Origin: Bordetella petrii
Lineage (GTDB): Bacteria; Pseudomonadota; Gammaproteobacteria; Burkholderiales; Burkholderiaceae_B
Reading direction: 5' to 3'
Length of the DNA stretch: 64,000 nucleotides
NCBI GenBank assembly: GCA_017745595.1
Contig: WMBV01000002.1
Coordinates: forward strand, 248,001-312,000
Shown here: piece by piece, positions 38,902 to 48,036 of the stretch
How the letters are laid out: every line of letters starts with the position of its first letter
Numbering within the stretch: the stretch's first letter is position 1
Program-made: the position numbers and the translations under genes
Notes under the pieces: model-generated
The model's database searches: none
The model's input: only the letters and a program-made list of their open reading frames with translations
Told to the model about the DNA's origin: nothing

Positions 38902-38945
38902 CCCCAGCCCGAAGCATTGAACCAAGACCATACCAAGGAGACACC

Positions 38946-39971
38946 ATGATCAAATCCCTGGCCATCATCCTGGCCGCCAGCGCGGCGCTGGCCGCCCCGT
39001 TGGGCGCCCAGGCGCAGAAGGTCGAGCTGACCGTATCGAGCTGGCTGCCCCCCACGCATGCCGTGGTCGCCGATTTTCTCGTGCCCTGGGGCCAGGAAAT
39101 CGAGAAGGCCACCGAAGGCCGGGTGACGCTGCGCCTGCTACCCAAGCCGGTCACCAATCCGGCGGGCCATTTCGATGCGGTGCGCGACGGCCTGGTGGAC
39201 ATTTCCTTCGTCTCGCATGCCTATTACCCCGGCCGGTTCCAGCTGACCAAGTTTGCCGTCATGCCGTTCTCGGGCAACACGGCGGTATCGCGCTCGGTCG
39301 CGGCATGGGACACCTACGAGAAATACCTGCTGAAAGCCGACGAGCACAAAGGCGTGAAGCTGCTGGGCATCTACGCGCACGGGCCCGGCATCGCGTTCAC
39401 GACCAGCAAGCCCGTTGCCAAGATCGACGACTTCCAGGGGCTGAAGATCCGCGTGGGCGGCGGCATGGCGGCCGACGTGGCCAAGGCCGTCGGCGCCACC
39501 CCGATCGCCAAGCCCGCGCCCACCTCATATGAACTGCTGAGCACGGGCGTGGTCGACGGCGTGTTCTTCCCGGCCGAATCGCTGGTCTCTTTCAAGCTGG
39601 ACGGCATCATCAAGCATGCCACCGTCTTCCCGGGCGGACTGTATTCCGACACTCACGCCGTGATCATGAATCCCGACGCTTTCGAGCGCCTGTCGAAGCA
39701 GGACCAGGAGGCCCTGCTGAAGCTGTCGGGCCGCCATCTTGCCGAGCTGGCGGGCAAGGCCTGGGACAAGCATGACGCCGAGGCCCACAAGGTACTGGAC
39801 GGCGGCACCATACAGGTCGTGAAAGCCGACGATGCCTTCGTGGCGGCCGTGCGCGAGCGCACGCAGGGTTTCGAGAAAACCTGGCTGGACGCCGCCGCCG
39901 CGAAGAACATAGACGGCCCCGCGGCGCTTGCCGCGTTCCGCGCCGAAATCAAGCGGCTCGACGGCCAATGA
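38946..39971 (+). CDS. dctP: TRAP transporter solute receptor (DctP family)
   Basis: 341-residue periplasmic receptor. Signal peptide 1 to about 23 (PLGAQAQKVE). DctP-type features: WGQEIEKATEGRVTLRLLP, the ligand arginine region GLKIRVGGGMAADV, and PTSYELLSTGVVDGVFFPAE. It delivers an organic acid to the DctQM membrane pair encoded next. aaggag precedes the ATG. Sugar acid as ligand is inferred from the operon. Confidence 0.9.
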   Translation: MIKSLAIILAASAALAAPLGAQAQKVELTVSSWLPPTHAVVADFLVPWGQEIEKATEGRVTLRLLPKPVTNPAGHFDAVRDGLVDISFVSHAYYPGRFQLTKFAVMPFSGNTAVSRSVAAWDTYEKYLLKADEHKGVKLLGIYAHGPGIAFTTSKPVAKIDDFQGLKIRVGGGMAADVAKAVGATPIAKPAPTSYELLSTGVVDGVFFPAESLVSFKLDGIIKHATVFPGGLYSDTHAVIMNPDAFERLSKQDQEALLKLSGRHLAELAGKAWDKHDAEAHKVLDGGTIQVVKADDAFVAAVRERTQGFEKTWLDAAAAKNIDGPAALAAFRAEIKRLDGQ

Positions 39972-40044
39972 TCGCGGCCGGGCATGGCCGGCCGGCTCCG
40001 CCCGGCCAGTCCGGCGGGGCGAGGGCGGCTATTGCGAGAACACC

Positions 40045-40530
40045 ATGAAATACCTGAACTACGCCGTCGTGGCAGCGCTGAAGGCCATCGCGGTGGCCAG
40101 CCTGTGCGGCATGAGCCTGCTTACCGTCGTCGACGCCGCGGGCCGCTATCTGCTGAACCGGCCCATTACCGGCTCGGTCGAGCTGGTCGAACTGCTGATG
40201 ATCGCGGTGATCTTCTCCAGCATCCCCCTGATGACGCGCGCGCGCGGCCATATTACGGTGGACGGGTTCAGCCACCTGTTCTCGGCCCGCGCAATACGCC
40301 TGCAAGACCGCTTCGGCGCGCTGATCGCCATGCTGGTCAGCGGCTTCCTGGCGTGGGTGACCTGGGCCAAGGCCGAGAGCACGGCCGAATACGGCGACAT
40401 CACCGCCATGCTGAGCATTCCGCTCGCCCCGTTCGTCTATTTCATGGCGGCCATGCTCGCCCTGGATGCCATCTGCCAGGCGGCCAATTTCTTCCACGCC
40501 GGGCCCGCCACAGGAAACCCCACGCCATGA
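40045..40530 (+). CDS. dctQ: TRAP transporter small permease (DctQ family)
   Basis: 161-residue membrane protein with four hydrophobic segments and the DctQ signature around TGSVELVELLMIAVIFSSIP and ARGHITVDGF (residues 40-75). It forms the membrane complex with DctM. The start at 40045 follows gcgagaacacc, a weak ribosome site. The stop overlaps dctM by ATGA. Confidence 0.9.
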   Translation: MKYLNYAVVAALKAIAVASLCGMSLLTVVDAAGRYLLNRPITGSVELVELLMIAVIFSSIPLMTRARGHITVDGFSHLFSARAIRLQDRFGALIAMLVSGFLAWVTWAKAESTAEYGDITAMLSIPLAPFVYFMAAMLALDAICQAANFFHAGPATGNPTP

Positions 40531-41819
40531 CCGAATCGCTGCTTGCCCTGGGCGCCATGCTGACGCTGGTATTCCTGCGCGTTCCCGTGGCGTTCGCCAT
40601 GGCGCTGGTCGGCTTCGTCGGCCTGGGCCTGCTGCGCAACTGGCATTCGGCCTACGCCATGGCGGGTTCCGTCATCTATGAAAGCGGATTCCAGTATTTG
40701 CTGTCGGTGCTGCCGCTGTTCATTCTGATGGGCAATTTCGTGACCCAGTCGCGCATGTCGCGCGAGCTCTATACGGCCGCGCACGCTCTGCTGGGGCACC
40801 GCCGGGGCGGACTGGCCATGTCCACCATCGTTGCCTGCGGCGGCTTCGGCGCGATCTGCGGCTCCAGCCTGGCCACCGCCGCGACCATGGCCAAGGTGGC
40901 CTACCCGGAAATGCGCCGCATCGGCTACAGCGAGAAACTGGCCGCCGGCTCGATCGCCGCGGGCGGCACGCTGGGCATCCTGATTCCTCCGTCGATCATC
41001 ATGGTGGTGTACTGCCTGCTGACCGAACAGAGCATCGGCAAGATGTTCGCCGCCGGCGTGCTGCCGGGCCTGCTGGCCATCGCCTGCTACATGGGCGCCG
41101 TGGCCTGGGTGGTGCGCCGCGACCCCGCCGCCGGCCCCAAGGGCGCGCGCAGCACCTGGCCGCAGATCCGCCAGGCGCTGGGCCAGGTGTGGAGCGTGCT
41201 GGCGCTGATCGCCATGCTGATGGGCGGCATCTATGCGGGCGTGTTCACCCCCGCGGAAGCGGCCGGCATCGGCGCCTTCCTGGGCTTCGTCTTTGCGTGC
41301 TGCCGCCGCACCATGAACTGGCGCACCTTCGTCGAGGTGGTCGTGGAATCGGCCAAGACCACCGGCATGATCTTCCTGGTAATGATCGGCGCGCTGATGC
41401 TGGCCAACTTCATCAATTTCACCTCGCTGCCCAGCGACCTGCTCGAACTGGTGGAACGCTATCACCTGAGCCCGCTGGCCGTGATCTTCGCCATTTGCGG
41501 CATCTATATCGTGCTGGGCTGCGTGCTGGAAAGCATGTCGATGATCCTGCTGACCGTGCCGGTGTTTTACCCGCTGGTGCAGAGCCTGGGATTCGACCTG
41601 ATCTGGTTCGGCATCATCGTGGTCGTGGTAACCGAGATCAGCTTTATCACTCCGCCGTTCGGCATGAATGTGTTCGTGCTGCGCGGCCTGCTGCCGGGCG
41701 TCAGCACGCAGACCATCTTCCGCGGCGTGACGCCGTTCGTGGTCAGCGATATCGCGCGGTTGACCGTGCTGATCCTGTTTCCGGCGATATCGCTGTACTT
41801 GCCGCGGTTCGTCAGCTAG
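40527..41819 (+). CDS. dctM: TRAP transporter large permease (DctM family)
   Basis: 430-residue polytopic permease with about twelve hydrophobic segments, the Na+-coupled pore of the TRAP system. Family stretches: LSVLPLFILMGNFVTQS, GGFGAICGSSLATAATMAKV, AAGSIAAGGTLGILIPPSII and VVTEISFITPPFGMNVFVL. It is last in the operon. Its TAG stop shares a CTAG tetramer with the stop of the opposing DUF2798 gene. Confidence 0.93.
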   Translation: MTESLLALGAMLTLVFLRVPVAFAMALVGFVGLGLLRNWHSAYAMAGSVIYESGFQYLLSVLPLFILMGNFVTQSRMSRELYTAAHALLGHRRGGLAMSTIVACGGFGAICGSSLATAATMAKVAYPEMRRIGYSEKLAAGSIAAGGTLGILIPPSIIMVVYCLLTEQSIGKMFAAGVLPGLLAIACYMGAVAWVVRRDPAAGPKGARSTWPQIRQALGQVWSVLALIAMLMGGIYAGVFTPAEAAGIGAFLGFVFACCRRTMNWRTFVEVVVESAKTTGMIFLVMIGALMLANFINFTSLPSDLLELVERYHLSPLAVIFAICGIYIVLGCVLESMSMILLTVPVFYPLVQSLGFDLIWFGIIVVVVTEISFITPPFGMNVFVLRGLLPGVSTQTIFRGVTPFVVSDIARLTVLILFPAISLYLPRFVS

Positions 41820-42067
41820 CGCCGCGCCGCGGCCTCGCCCGGCCGCGCCGCCACCAGCCGCTGGCTGGCGCGCTGCACCGTGGGGCCCGTGGCCAGCACA
41901 ATGGCGAACGCCGCCGGCCAGGCGGCCATGAACGCATGCCCCCACTGCGCGGCAAAATGCGGGCCCAGGCCCAGGTTCATCCACGACACCCACCCCGTCA
42001 TCAAGATCGACATCAGGCAGGACATCAGCAAGGCAAAAGTAAAACGCAGGCGGGTGGCATAAGACAT
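41816..42067 (-). CDS. DUF2798 small membrane protein
   Basis: 83-residue protein with two hydrophobic helices (FALLMSCLMSILMTGWVSW and AFMAAWPAAFAIVLATGP), matching the DUF2798 layout. Function unknown. It is convergent with dctM (4-bp stop overlap) and divergent from a LysR gene 103 bp away, which may control it. ggagct precedes the ATG on the minus strand. Confidence 0.82.
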   Translation of the reverse strand: MSYATRLRFTFALLMSCLMSILMTGWVSWMNLGLGPHFAAQWGHAFMAAWPAAFAIVLATGPTVQRASQRLVAARPGEAAARR

Positions 42068-42121
42068 GGATAGCTCCTTGAAGAAACAACATCGATGGCG
42101 CTATCCTAGACCTGCACTGTT

Positions 42122-42138
42122 TTGGCAACCATAGCCAA
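42122..42138. promoter_or_regulatory. Dyad between DUF2798 and LysR genes
   Basis: TTGGC-aaccata-GCCAA, perfect 5-bp arms, midway between the divergent starts. The position fits a LysR-type operator, although it is not the standard T-N11-A form. Confidence 0.4.
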
Positions 42139-42170
42139 TATTTCACTCTTAAATTCCATTTTTGCAATCT

Positions 42171-43070
42171 ATGTTCGATGACCTGGCCTTGTTCGTGGCC
42201 ATCGTGGACGACGGTAGCCTGCAGGCCGCGGCACGGCGGCTGCAGTTGCCCGCCGCCACGCTGACCCGCCGGCTGCAAAAACTGGAAGCGCGGCTGGGCT
42301 GCCAGCTGTTGCTGCGCAGCGCCCGCAGCCTCAAGCCCACGCCCGAAGGCCGGCTGTATTACGAGCAGTGCCGGCCGCTGCTGGTCGCGCTGCAGCAAAC
42401 CACCGCCACGCTCGACAGCGACTTGAACCAGATCCAGGGCACATTGCGGGTACTGGCCCCGGTCAACCTGGCGCGCAGCGTCCTGGCGCCGGCCTGGACG
42501 TCGTTCCTGGCGGCCTGGCCCGACATCCGGCTGGAACTGATCCTGGACAACCGCAACGAAGACCTCTGGCACCATGGCGCCGACCTGGCGGTGCGGGTCG
42601 GCCCGCAGCACGACCCCAAACTGCGGCAGCGCCGCCTGGGCGGCTTCCGGCTGGACGTCGTGGCCGCGCCCTCTTATCTGGCAGCGCACGGCGAACCCCG
42701 GCACCCGCACGACCTCGAACACCATGCGCTGCTGGTCAGCGAGCCCCTGGGCACGTGGCAATTCACGGCGCCCGACGGCGGCCAGCGCATCGAATTGCGG
42801 CCGCCCGGCCGCTGCCGCGTCAACGAACTGGAACTGATGGTGGGCATGGCCGAAGCCGGCCTGGGCATCATGTACTGTCCGCACACGCTCAGCGCGGCCG
42901 GCCTGGAAAGCGGCCGCCTGCGGCGCATCCTGGCCGGCTGGCACACGCCGCGGCGCATGCTGTACGCGGTCTGGCCGCAGCAGCAACTGCCGCGCAAGGT
43001 GCGCGCGCTGCTCGAGCATTTGTCGGACTTCGCCGCGGCCACGCCGCTGCTGCGCGGCGCCGATGCCTGA
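42171..43070 (+). CDS. LysR-type transcriptional regulator
   Basis: 299-residue LTTR. The HTH is MFDDLALFVAIVDDGSLQAAA...AATLTRRLQKLEARLG (residues 1-45); the effector domain begins near residue 88 (GTLRVLAPVNLARS). The DLAVRVGPQ and GIMYCPHTL features place it in the AaeR/DmlR-like cluster. It is divergent from the DUF2798 gene. No clear ribosome-binding site precedes the ATG; a TTG at 42162 is an alternative. Confidence 0.87.
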   Translation: MFDDLALFVAIVDDGSLQAAARRLQLPAATLTRRLQKLEARLGCQLLLRSARSLKPTPEGRLYYEQCRPLLVALQQTTATLDSDLNQIQGTLRVLAPVNLARSVLAPAWTSFLAAWPDIRLELILDNRNEDLWHHGADLAVRVGPQHDPKLRQRRLGGFRLDVVAAPSYLAAHGEPRHPHDLEHHALLVSEPLGTWQFTAPDGGQRIELRPPGRCRVNELELMVGMAEAGLGIMYCPHTLSAAGLESGRLRRILAGWHTPRRMLYAVWPQQQLPRKVRALLEHLSDFAAATPLLRGADA

Positions 43071-43097
43071 ACCGCATGGCGGCCGGCGCCACCGGCC

Positions 43098-44036
43098 TCA
43101 ATATCCCTTGGCCGGGTCGTACAAGTTGGGCAATACCTCGCCCGCCTCGCAGCGGCGGATCAGGTCGGCCACGTAGCGGGCGCGCTCGGCGCGCGTGGGC
43201 GTCGCGGCGCAATGCGGCGTGATCGTCACCCCCGGATGCCGCCACAGCGGCGATTCGGCCGGCAAGGGCTCGACGTCGAACACGTCGAGCACCGCTTGCG
43301 ACAGCTGCCCGCTGTCCAGAGCCGCCAGCAGGTCGGACTCGACCAGGTGCGAGCCGCGTCCCACGCTGATCAGCGCCGCGCCGCGCGGCAGTTGCGCCAG
43401 GGTCGCGGTTCCCAGAATACCGCGCGTGGCCTCGGTGCCGGGCAGCAGGCACACCAGGATGTCGGTGCGCGCCAGGAACCCGGGCAATTGCTGCGCGCCG
43501 GCGTAGCTTTCCACGCCCGGCAGCGGCACCATCGAGCGTGACCAGCCCGCGGTGGGAAAACCCGTGCGCGCCAACAGCGTGGCGGTGGCCGACCCCAGGT
43601 AGCCCAGCCCCATGACGCCCACGCGCAGGTCGCGCATCATGCGCGGCACTTCGGGGGTATCCCAGCGGCAGATGGCCTGGTCGTTGGCAAAGCGCTTGAA
43701 TTCCTTGGTAATGGCCAGGCCCGCCGCCAGCACGAATTCGCTCATTTCCGCCGCGGTTTCCTGGGTGACCAGCCGCGCGATCGGCACGTGCGCGGGCCGC
43801 TGCGGGTCGGCCAGGATGTGATCGACGCCGGCGCCGGAACTGATGATGAGCTTCAGGTTGGGCAGCGACGCCAGCCAGCCGGCATCCGGCTCCCAGACCA
43901 GCGCGTAGCCGATCTGCGCGGGGTCGGCCTGCGGTTCGTGATAGCCGCAGACCTGCAGCCAGGGGGCGAACTCGCCGAAATACTTCTGCCATTCGGGCAG
44001 GGCTTGCGGCCCCCCGGACTTGATTACCAGCCGCAT
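43098..44036 (-). CDS. Glyoxylate/hydroxypyruvate reductase A-like dehydrogenase
   Basis: 312-residue D-2-hydroxyacid dehydrogenase resembling GhrA. The NAD(P) motif is RVGVMGLGYLGSATATLL (about residues 138-155), the substrate-binding SSGAGVDHIL matches GhrA, and RGSHLVESDLLAAL plus TPHCAATP carry the Arg and His catalytic region. It reduces glyoxylate or hydroxypyruvate in relatives. It converges on the LysR gene and lies 58 bp below the amino-acid receptor start-to-stop pair. Confidence 0.87.
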   Translation of the reverse strand: MRLVIKSGGPQALPEWQKYFGEFAPWLQVCGYHEPQADPAQIGYALVWEPDAGWLASLPNLKLIISSGAGVDHILADPQRPAHVPIARLVTQETAAEMSEFVLAAGLAITKEFKRFANDQAICRWDTPEVPRMMRDLRVGVMGLGYLGSATATLLARTGFPTAGWSRSMVPLPGVESYAGAQQLPGFLARTDILVCLLPGTEATRGILGTATLAQLPRGAALISVGRGSHLVESDLLAALDSGQLSQAVLDVFDVEPLPAESPLWRHPGVTITPHCAATPTRAERARYVADLIRRCEAGEVLPNLYDPAKGY

Positions 44037-44094
44037 AGCCGCCGTGTTTTCCTTGTAAGAGGTGGCCGGTGCCGCGCCTGGCGGCCCGCCGTTT

Positions 44095-44850
44095 TCATAC
44101 CAGCTTCCATTTCTTCAGCAGCGCATCGAGTTCGCCGCTGCGCTTGACTTCATCCAGCGCAGTCTGCAGCTTCTGCTTGAGCGCGTCATCGCCCTGGCGC
44201 AGCCCCAGGCCGATCGAGCCGGGCAGCGAGGCCTTGTAGCTTTGCACCAGCCGGGTACGGGGAAACTGGCCCAGGCCCAGATAGTAGGAAAGCGTGGGGT
44301 AATCGGCAATGCCGGCCTCGATGCGCCCCGCGTTGACGTCGCGGATGATGGCCGGGATGGTGTCGTAGACCTTCACTTCCTTGAAGATGCCCGCGGCCTT
44401 CAGCGCGTCCACGTACACCGTGCCCACCTGCGCGCCCACCACGCGGTCCTTGAACGGCTGGTACGACGGATAATCGGTCTTGTCGGTGGCGGGCACGATC
44501 ATGCCTTCGCCATAGGTGTACACGGGTTTGGTGAAATCGATCACCTGCTTGCGCTTGTCGGTGATGTACATCGCCGAGGCGATGATGTCGATCTTCTTGG
44601 AAGTCAGCGACGAGATCAGCGCCGAGAAGTCCATGGCCTCGATCGCCGGCGTGAACCCGGCATGCTTGCCCACGGCCTGGATCAGGTCGATCATGAACCC
44701 CTGCATCTGCTGCGTGGCGGGGTCCAGAAACGAGAACGGCACCCCGTTGGTTTCGGTACCCACTTTCATCGTCGTCTGCGCCGCCACCGGCGCGGCCGCC
44801 GCCAGCGAAACCGCCGCGGCGGCCAAGGCGAATTGCATGCTTCGGATCAT
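44095..44850 (-). CDS. ABC amino-acid transporter substrate-binding protein (orphan)
   Basis: 251-residue family 3 periplasmic receptor. Signal peptide residues 1 to about 24 (AAAAPVAAQTT). Family stretches: KVGTETNGVPFSFLD, GFMIDLIQAVGKHAGF and MYITDKRKQVIDFTKPVYTYG. ctggag precedes the ATG at 44850. No permease or ATPase gene is adjacent, so it must share a membrane complex encoded elsewhere. It is followed by the ghrA-like gene in the same direction, 58 bp on. Confidence 0.88.
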   Translation of the reverse strand: MIRSMQFALAAAAVSLAAAAPVAAQTTMKVGTETNGVPFSFLDPATQQMQGFMIDLIQAVGKHAGFTPAIEAMDFSALISSLTSKKIDIIASAMYITDKRKQVIDFTKPVYTYGEGMIVPATDKTDYPSYQPFKDRVVGAQVGTVYVDALKAAGIFKEVKVYDTIPAIIRDVNAGRIEAGIADYPTLSYYLGLGQFPRTRLVQSYKASLPGSIGLGLRQGDDALKQKLQTALDEVKRSGELDALLKKWKLV

Positions 44851-44975
44851 CGTCGTGCTCCAGGATATGGCTTGCGCCGTGGTGAACGAGGAAATGCCCA
44901 GCAGATTCCTGTTTAACACGGCCAGGGCCTCGCTCCGCGCGGGTCTGGCTGCGCGGGCGCCAGACCGGGACGTAG

Positions 44976-45009
44976 CCAGGTGTCTGGCTCCGCAAGGTGC
45001 CAGACACCG
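44976..45009. repeat. GTGTC palindromic repeat, copy 7
   Basis: ccaggtgtctggc, short loop, gccagacaccg. It is in the 391-bp gap between the receptor gene and nadA. That gap also holds copy 8 and the nadA promoter; nothing else was recognised there. Confidence 0.8.
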
Positions 45010-45086
45010 ACATAGCGGAGGTCCCAAGGTCCGGCGCCCCGCCGCATTCAATACTCCCGTCGAACTCGGGTAATCTCCGGCCACTT

Positions 45087-45120
45087 CGGTGTCCGACACC
45101 CTGGCGGAGTCGGACACCTG
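45087..45120. repeat. GTGTC palindromic repeat, copy 8
   Basis: cggtgtccgacacc, loop, gagtcggacacctg. It ends 12 bp before the -35 of the nadA promoter. Confidence 0.85.
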
Positions 45121-45131
45121 CCCCAACCGGC

Positions 45132-45160
45132 TTGACACCCTTTATGCTCAGTCGTAGCAT
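45132..45160 (+). promoter_or_regulatory. nadA promoter
   Basis: Consensus TTGACA (45132-45137), 17-base spacer and TAGCAT (45155-45160). The spacer and -10 are covered by operator 1, so a bound protein would block RNA polymerase. Confidence 0.65.
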
Positions 45161-45163
45161 AAA
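45141..45163. promoter_or_regulatory. nadA operator 1
   Basis: Perfect dyad tttatgct-N7-agcataaa inside the promoter. It is probably bound by an NAD-responsive repressor; NadQ, as predicted in Bordetella, is my guess from memory. Confidence 0.6.
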
Positions 45164-45188
45164 TACAGCGCCTTTTTTTGACCCATAA

Positions 45189-45205
45189 ATGCTCTACATG
45201 AGCAT
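45189..45205. promoter_or_regulatory. nadA operator 2
   Basis: ATGCT-N7-AGCAT, the same core and spacing as operator 1, with centres 45 bp apart. It would lie just downstream of the transcription start. Confidence 0.58.
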
Positions 45206-45241
45206 AAAGCGGCCCACGGTGCCGCCCAGGAGACTGCCCGC

Positions 45242-46390
45242 ATGGAAACGCCCGCCACCCGGCCGGTTGAATTCGATCTGCCCGCGCCCGTCCAGGCGCC
45301 GAACTGCCCCACCTCCGTGGGACAAGCCTGGGCGCGCGTACCCCAGGCCTTGCCCGCCGACCGCAAGCCCGCCGTCATCGCGCGGATCCGCGACCAGCTG
45401 GAACGCCAGCGGGCCGTGCTGGTGGCCCATTACTACGTCGATGCCGACGTGCAGGAATTGGCCGAGGCCACCGGCGGCTGCGTCGGCGACTCTCTGGAAA
45501 TGGCCCGCTTCGGCCGCGACCACGCGGCCGATACGCTGGTCGTGGCCGGCGTGCGCTTCATGGGCGAAACCGCCAAGATCCTCAGCCCGTCCAAGCGCAT
45601 CCTGATGCCCGATCTGCAGGCTACCTGCTCGCTGGACCTGGGCTGCCCCGACGCCGACTTCGCCGCGTGGTGCGACGCCCACCCCGACCGCACCGTCGTG
45701 GTCTATGCGAACACCAGCGCGGCGGTCAAGGCGCGCGCCGATTGGGTGGTGACCTCGTCGATCGCGCTGGATGTCGTGGCCGACCTGCACGCGCGCGGCG
45801 AACGCATCCTGTGGGCGCCCGACCGGCACCTCGGCAGCTACGTACAGCGCCAGACCGGCGCCGACATGCTGTTGTGGCAGGGGGCCTGCATCGTGCACGA
45901 CGAATTCAAGGGCACCGAACTGGAACTGCTGCGCGCCGAACACCCCGACGCCCGCGTGCTGGCTCACCCGGAATCGCCGCAGGCGGTGCTGGCCCAAGCC
46001 GACGTGGTGGGTTCCACCACGCAACTGATCGACGCGGCGCGCCAGCTCGACGCCGGGCATTTCATCGTGGCCACCGATCAGGGCATTTTGCACAAGATGC
46101 GCGCGGCGGCGCCCGGCAAGTCGTTCATCGCCGCCCCCACGGCGGGCAACAGCGCCACCTGCAAAAGCTGCGCGCATTGCCCCTGGATGGCCATGAACGA
46201 GCTGGCCGGGCTGGCCGACGTACTGGAACATGGCCGCAACGAGATCACCCTGGACCCGGCCCTGGGCCGGCGCGCCAAGGCGCCCATCGACCGCATGCTG
46301 GCATTCGCCGAACAGCGCAAGCAGCGGGTACGCGCCAGCGGCGACCTGGCGCGCGACATGGCCCTGTACGAACGGGTCGGTCCGGCCTGA
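45242..46390 (+). CDS. nadA: Quinolinate synthase
   Basis: 382-residue Fe-S enzyme that condenses iminoaspartate with dihydroxyacetone phosphate to quinolinate in NAD synthesis. Cluster ligands by comparison with E. coli are Cys129 ([10 protein letters not shown]), Cys216 ([10 protein letters not shown]) and the last Cys of the CKSCAHC motif (Cys313). [16 protein letters not shown] and [13 protein letters not shown] are hallmark stretches. aggag precedes the ATG. nadB follows after 10 bp, giving a two-gene operon under the operators above. Confidence 0.97.
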   Translation: METPATRPVEFDLPAPVQAPNCPTSVGQAWARVPQALPADRKPAVIARIRDQLERQRAVLVAHYYVDADVQELAEATGGCVGDSLEMARFGRDHAADTLVVAGVRFMGETAKILSPSKRILMPDLQATCSLDLGCPDADFAAWCDAHPDRTVVVYANTSAAVKARADWVVTSSIALDVVADLHARGERILWAPDRHLGSYVQRQTGADMLLWQGACIVHDEFKGTELELLRAEHPDARVLAHPESPQAVLAQADVVGSTTQLIDAARQLDAGHFIVATDQGILHKMRAAAPGKSFIAAPTAGNSATCKSCAHCPWMAMNELAGLADVLEHGRNEITLDPALGRRAKAPIDRMLAFAEQRKQRVRASGDLARDMALYERVGPA

Positions 46391-46400
46391 GGAGCACGCA

Positions 46401-48017
46401 ATGACGTACGACGTGCTGATCGTGGGCAGCGGACTGGCCGGCCTGGCCACCGCGCTGGAGCTGGCCCCGCACGCCCGCGTGGCCGTGTTGGCCAAGGGCG
46501 GCATCGAGCACAGCGCCAGCCATCGGGCCCAAGGCGGCATCGCCGCGGCGCTGGATCCGCGGGATAGCGTGGACGAGCACGTGCGCGACACGCTGGCCGC
46601 CGGCGGTGGCCTGTGCGATGCCGAGGCCACGCGCCGCATCGCGGCCGATGCGGCGCGCGCGATCGGCTGGCTGCAGGAACAGGGCGTGGCCTTCACCCGC
46701 CAGGGCGCCGGCCACGCCGCGCTGCACCTGACCCGCGAGGGCGGCCATGGGCGCCGCCGCATCGTGCACGCCGACGACGCCACCGGCCGCGCCGTGCTGG
46801 CCGCGCTGGCCGAGCGGGCGCGGCAACATCCCAACATCCGCTTGCTGCCGCAGCACTACGCCATCGACCTGATGCTGGCCGACCCCGCCGGCACGCCGGC
46901 GGCACGCTGCCGCGGCCTGCAGGTGCTGGATGCCGCCAGCGGCCGCGTGGCCGCGCTGGCCGCGCCGCACGTCGTACTGGCCACCGGCGGCGCGGGCCAG
47001 GTCTACGCACAGGCCACCGCGCCGGCGGCGGCCACCGGCGATGGCATCGCCATGGCCTGGCGGGCCGGCTGCCGCGTGGCCAACCTGGAATTCACGCAAT
47101 TCCATCCCACCAGCCTGTATCACCCGTGCGGCGATGCATTCCTGATTTCCGAAGCCGTGCGCGGCGAAGGCGGCCTGCTGCGCCTGCCCGACGGCACGCG
47201 CTTCATGCCCGCGCACGATGCGCGCGCCGAACTCGCGCCGCGCGACGTGGTGGCGCGCGCCATCGACACCGAAATCAAGCGCCACGGCCTGCAGTGCGTA
47301 TACCTGGACATCAGCCACCGTCCGCGCGCCTTCCTTCAAGAGCACTTTCCCAATATCTATGCGCGCTGCCTGGCGCTGGGCATCGACATGGCCACGGACC
47401 CGATTCCGGTGGTGCCCGCCGCCCACTACACCTGCGGCGGCGTGCTCGCCGACACCGCCGGCCGCACCGACCTGCCGGGCCTGTATGCGGTGGGCGAAAC
47501 CGCCTGCACCGGCCTGCACGGCGCCAACCGGCTGGCCAGCAATTCATTGCTGGAATGCGTCGTGACGGGCCGCGCCGCGGCACGGGCCATCATGGCGGCG
47601 CCCGCCGCGCCCCCCGCGCCGGATCACGCCGCGGATCGGGCAATAGAGCCGGCGCCGGACCGGATCGGTGGCCAGTTCGGCACCGCCTGTGCCGAACTGG
47701 CGCAGCAGCGCCAGGCCCTGCGCGAGCTGATGCACGACGCGGTCGGCATCGTGCGCAGCGATGCATCGCTGGCCCGCGCCGCCCGGCATATCGCGCAATG
47801 GGAAGCGGCCGTGGCGCAACGCTGGCACGAAGACGGCATCAGCCGCGAATTGCTGGAGCTGCGCAACCTGCTGCAAGTCGCCGCGCTGATCGTGCACGCC
47901 GCGGGCGCCCGCCACGAAAGCCGCGGCGCCCATTTCAACCAGGACTGGCCCGCCACGCTGCCCACCGCGCGGCCCAGCATCCTGCGGCAGTCGGCGCGCC
48001 TGGACGCGGCGGCGTAA
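46401..48017 (+). CDS. nadB: L-aspartate oxidase
   Basis: 538-residue FAD enzyme that oxidises L-aspartate to iminoaspartate, the substrate for NadA. The FAD motif is VLIVGSGLAGLATALEL; SHRAQGGIAAALDP, EFTQFHPTSLYHP, SEAVRGEGGLLRLPDG and LHGANRLASNSLLE are the conserved blocks of the succinate-dehydrogenase/aspartate-oxidase family. ggag precedes the ATG. nadC, the usual third gene, does not follow; repeat copies lie there instead. Confidence 0.96.
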   Translation: MTYDVLIVGSGLAGLATALELAPHARVAVLAKGGIEHSASHRAQGGIAAALDPRDSVDEHVRDTLAAGGGLCDAEATRRIAADAARAIGWLQEQGVAFTRQGAGHAALHLTREGGHGRRRIVHADDATGRAVLAALAERARQHPNIRLLPQHYAIDLMLADPAGTPAARCRGLQVLDAASGRVAALAAPHVVLATGGAGQVYAQATAPAAATGDGIAMAWRAGCRVANLEFTQFHPTSLYHPCGDAFLISEAVRGEGGLLRLPDGTRFMPAHDARAELAPRDVVARAIDTEIKRHGLQCVYLDISHRPRAFLQEHFPNIYARCLALGIDMATDPIPVVPAAHYTCGGVLADTAGRTDLPGLYAVGETACTGLHGANRLASNSLLECVVTGRAAARAIMAAPAAPPAPDHAADRAIEPAPDRIGGQFGTACAELAQQRQALRELMHDAVGIVRSDASLARAARHIAQWEAAVAQRWHEDGISRELLELRNLLQVAALIVHAAGARHESRGAHFNQDWPATLPTARPSILRQSARLDAAA

Positions 48018-48036
48018 TCGGGGCACCGTGAATCGG

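Noticed and set aside
40437-43019. An 860-codon open frame on the minus strand
   Set aside because: It runs antisense through dctM and the LysR gene and ignores the real DUF2798 gene; no domain is recognisable.
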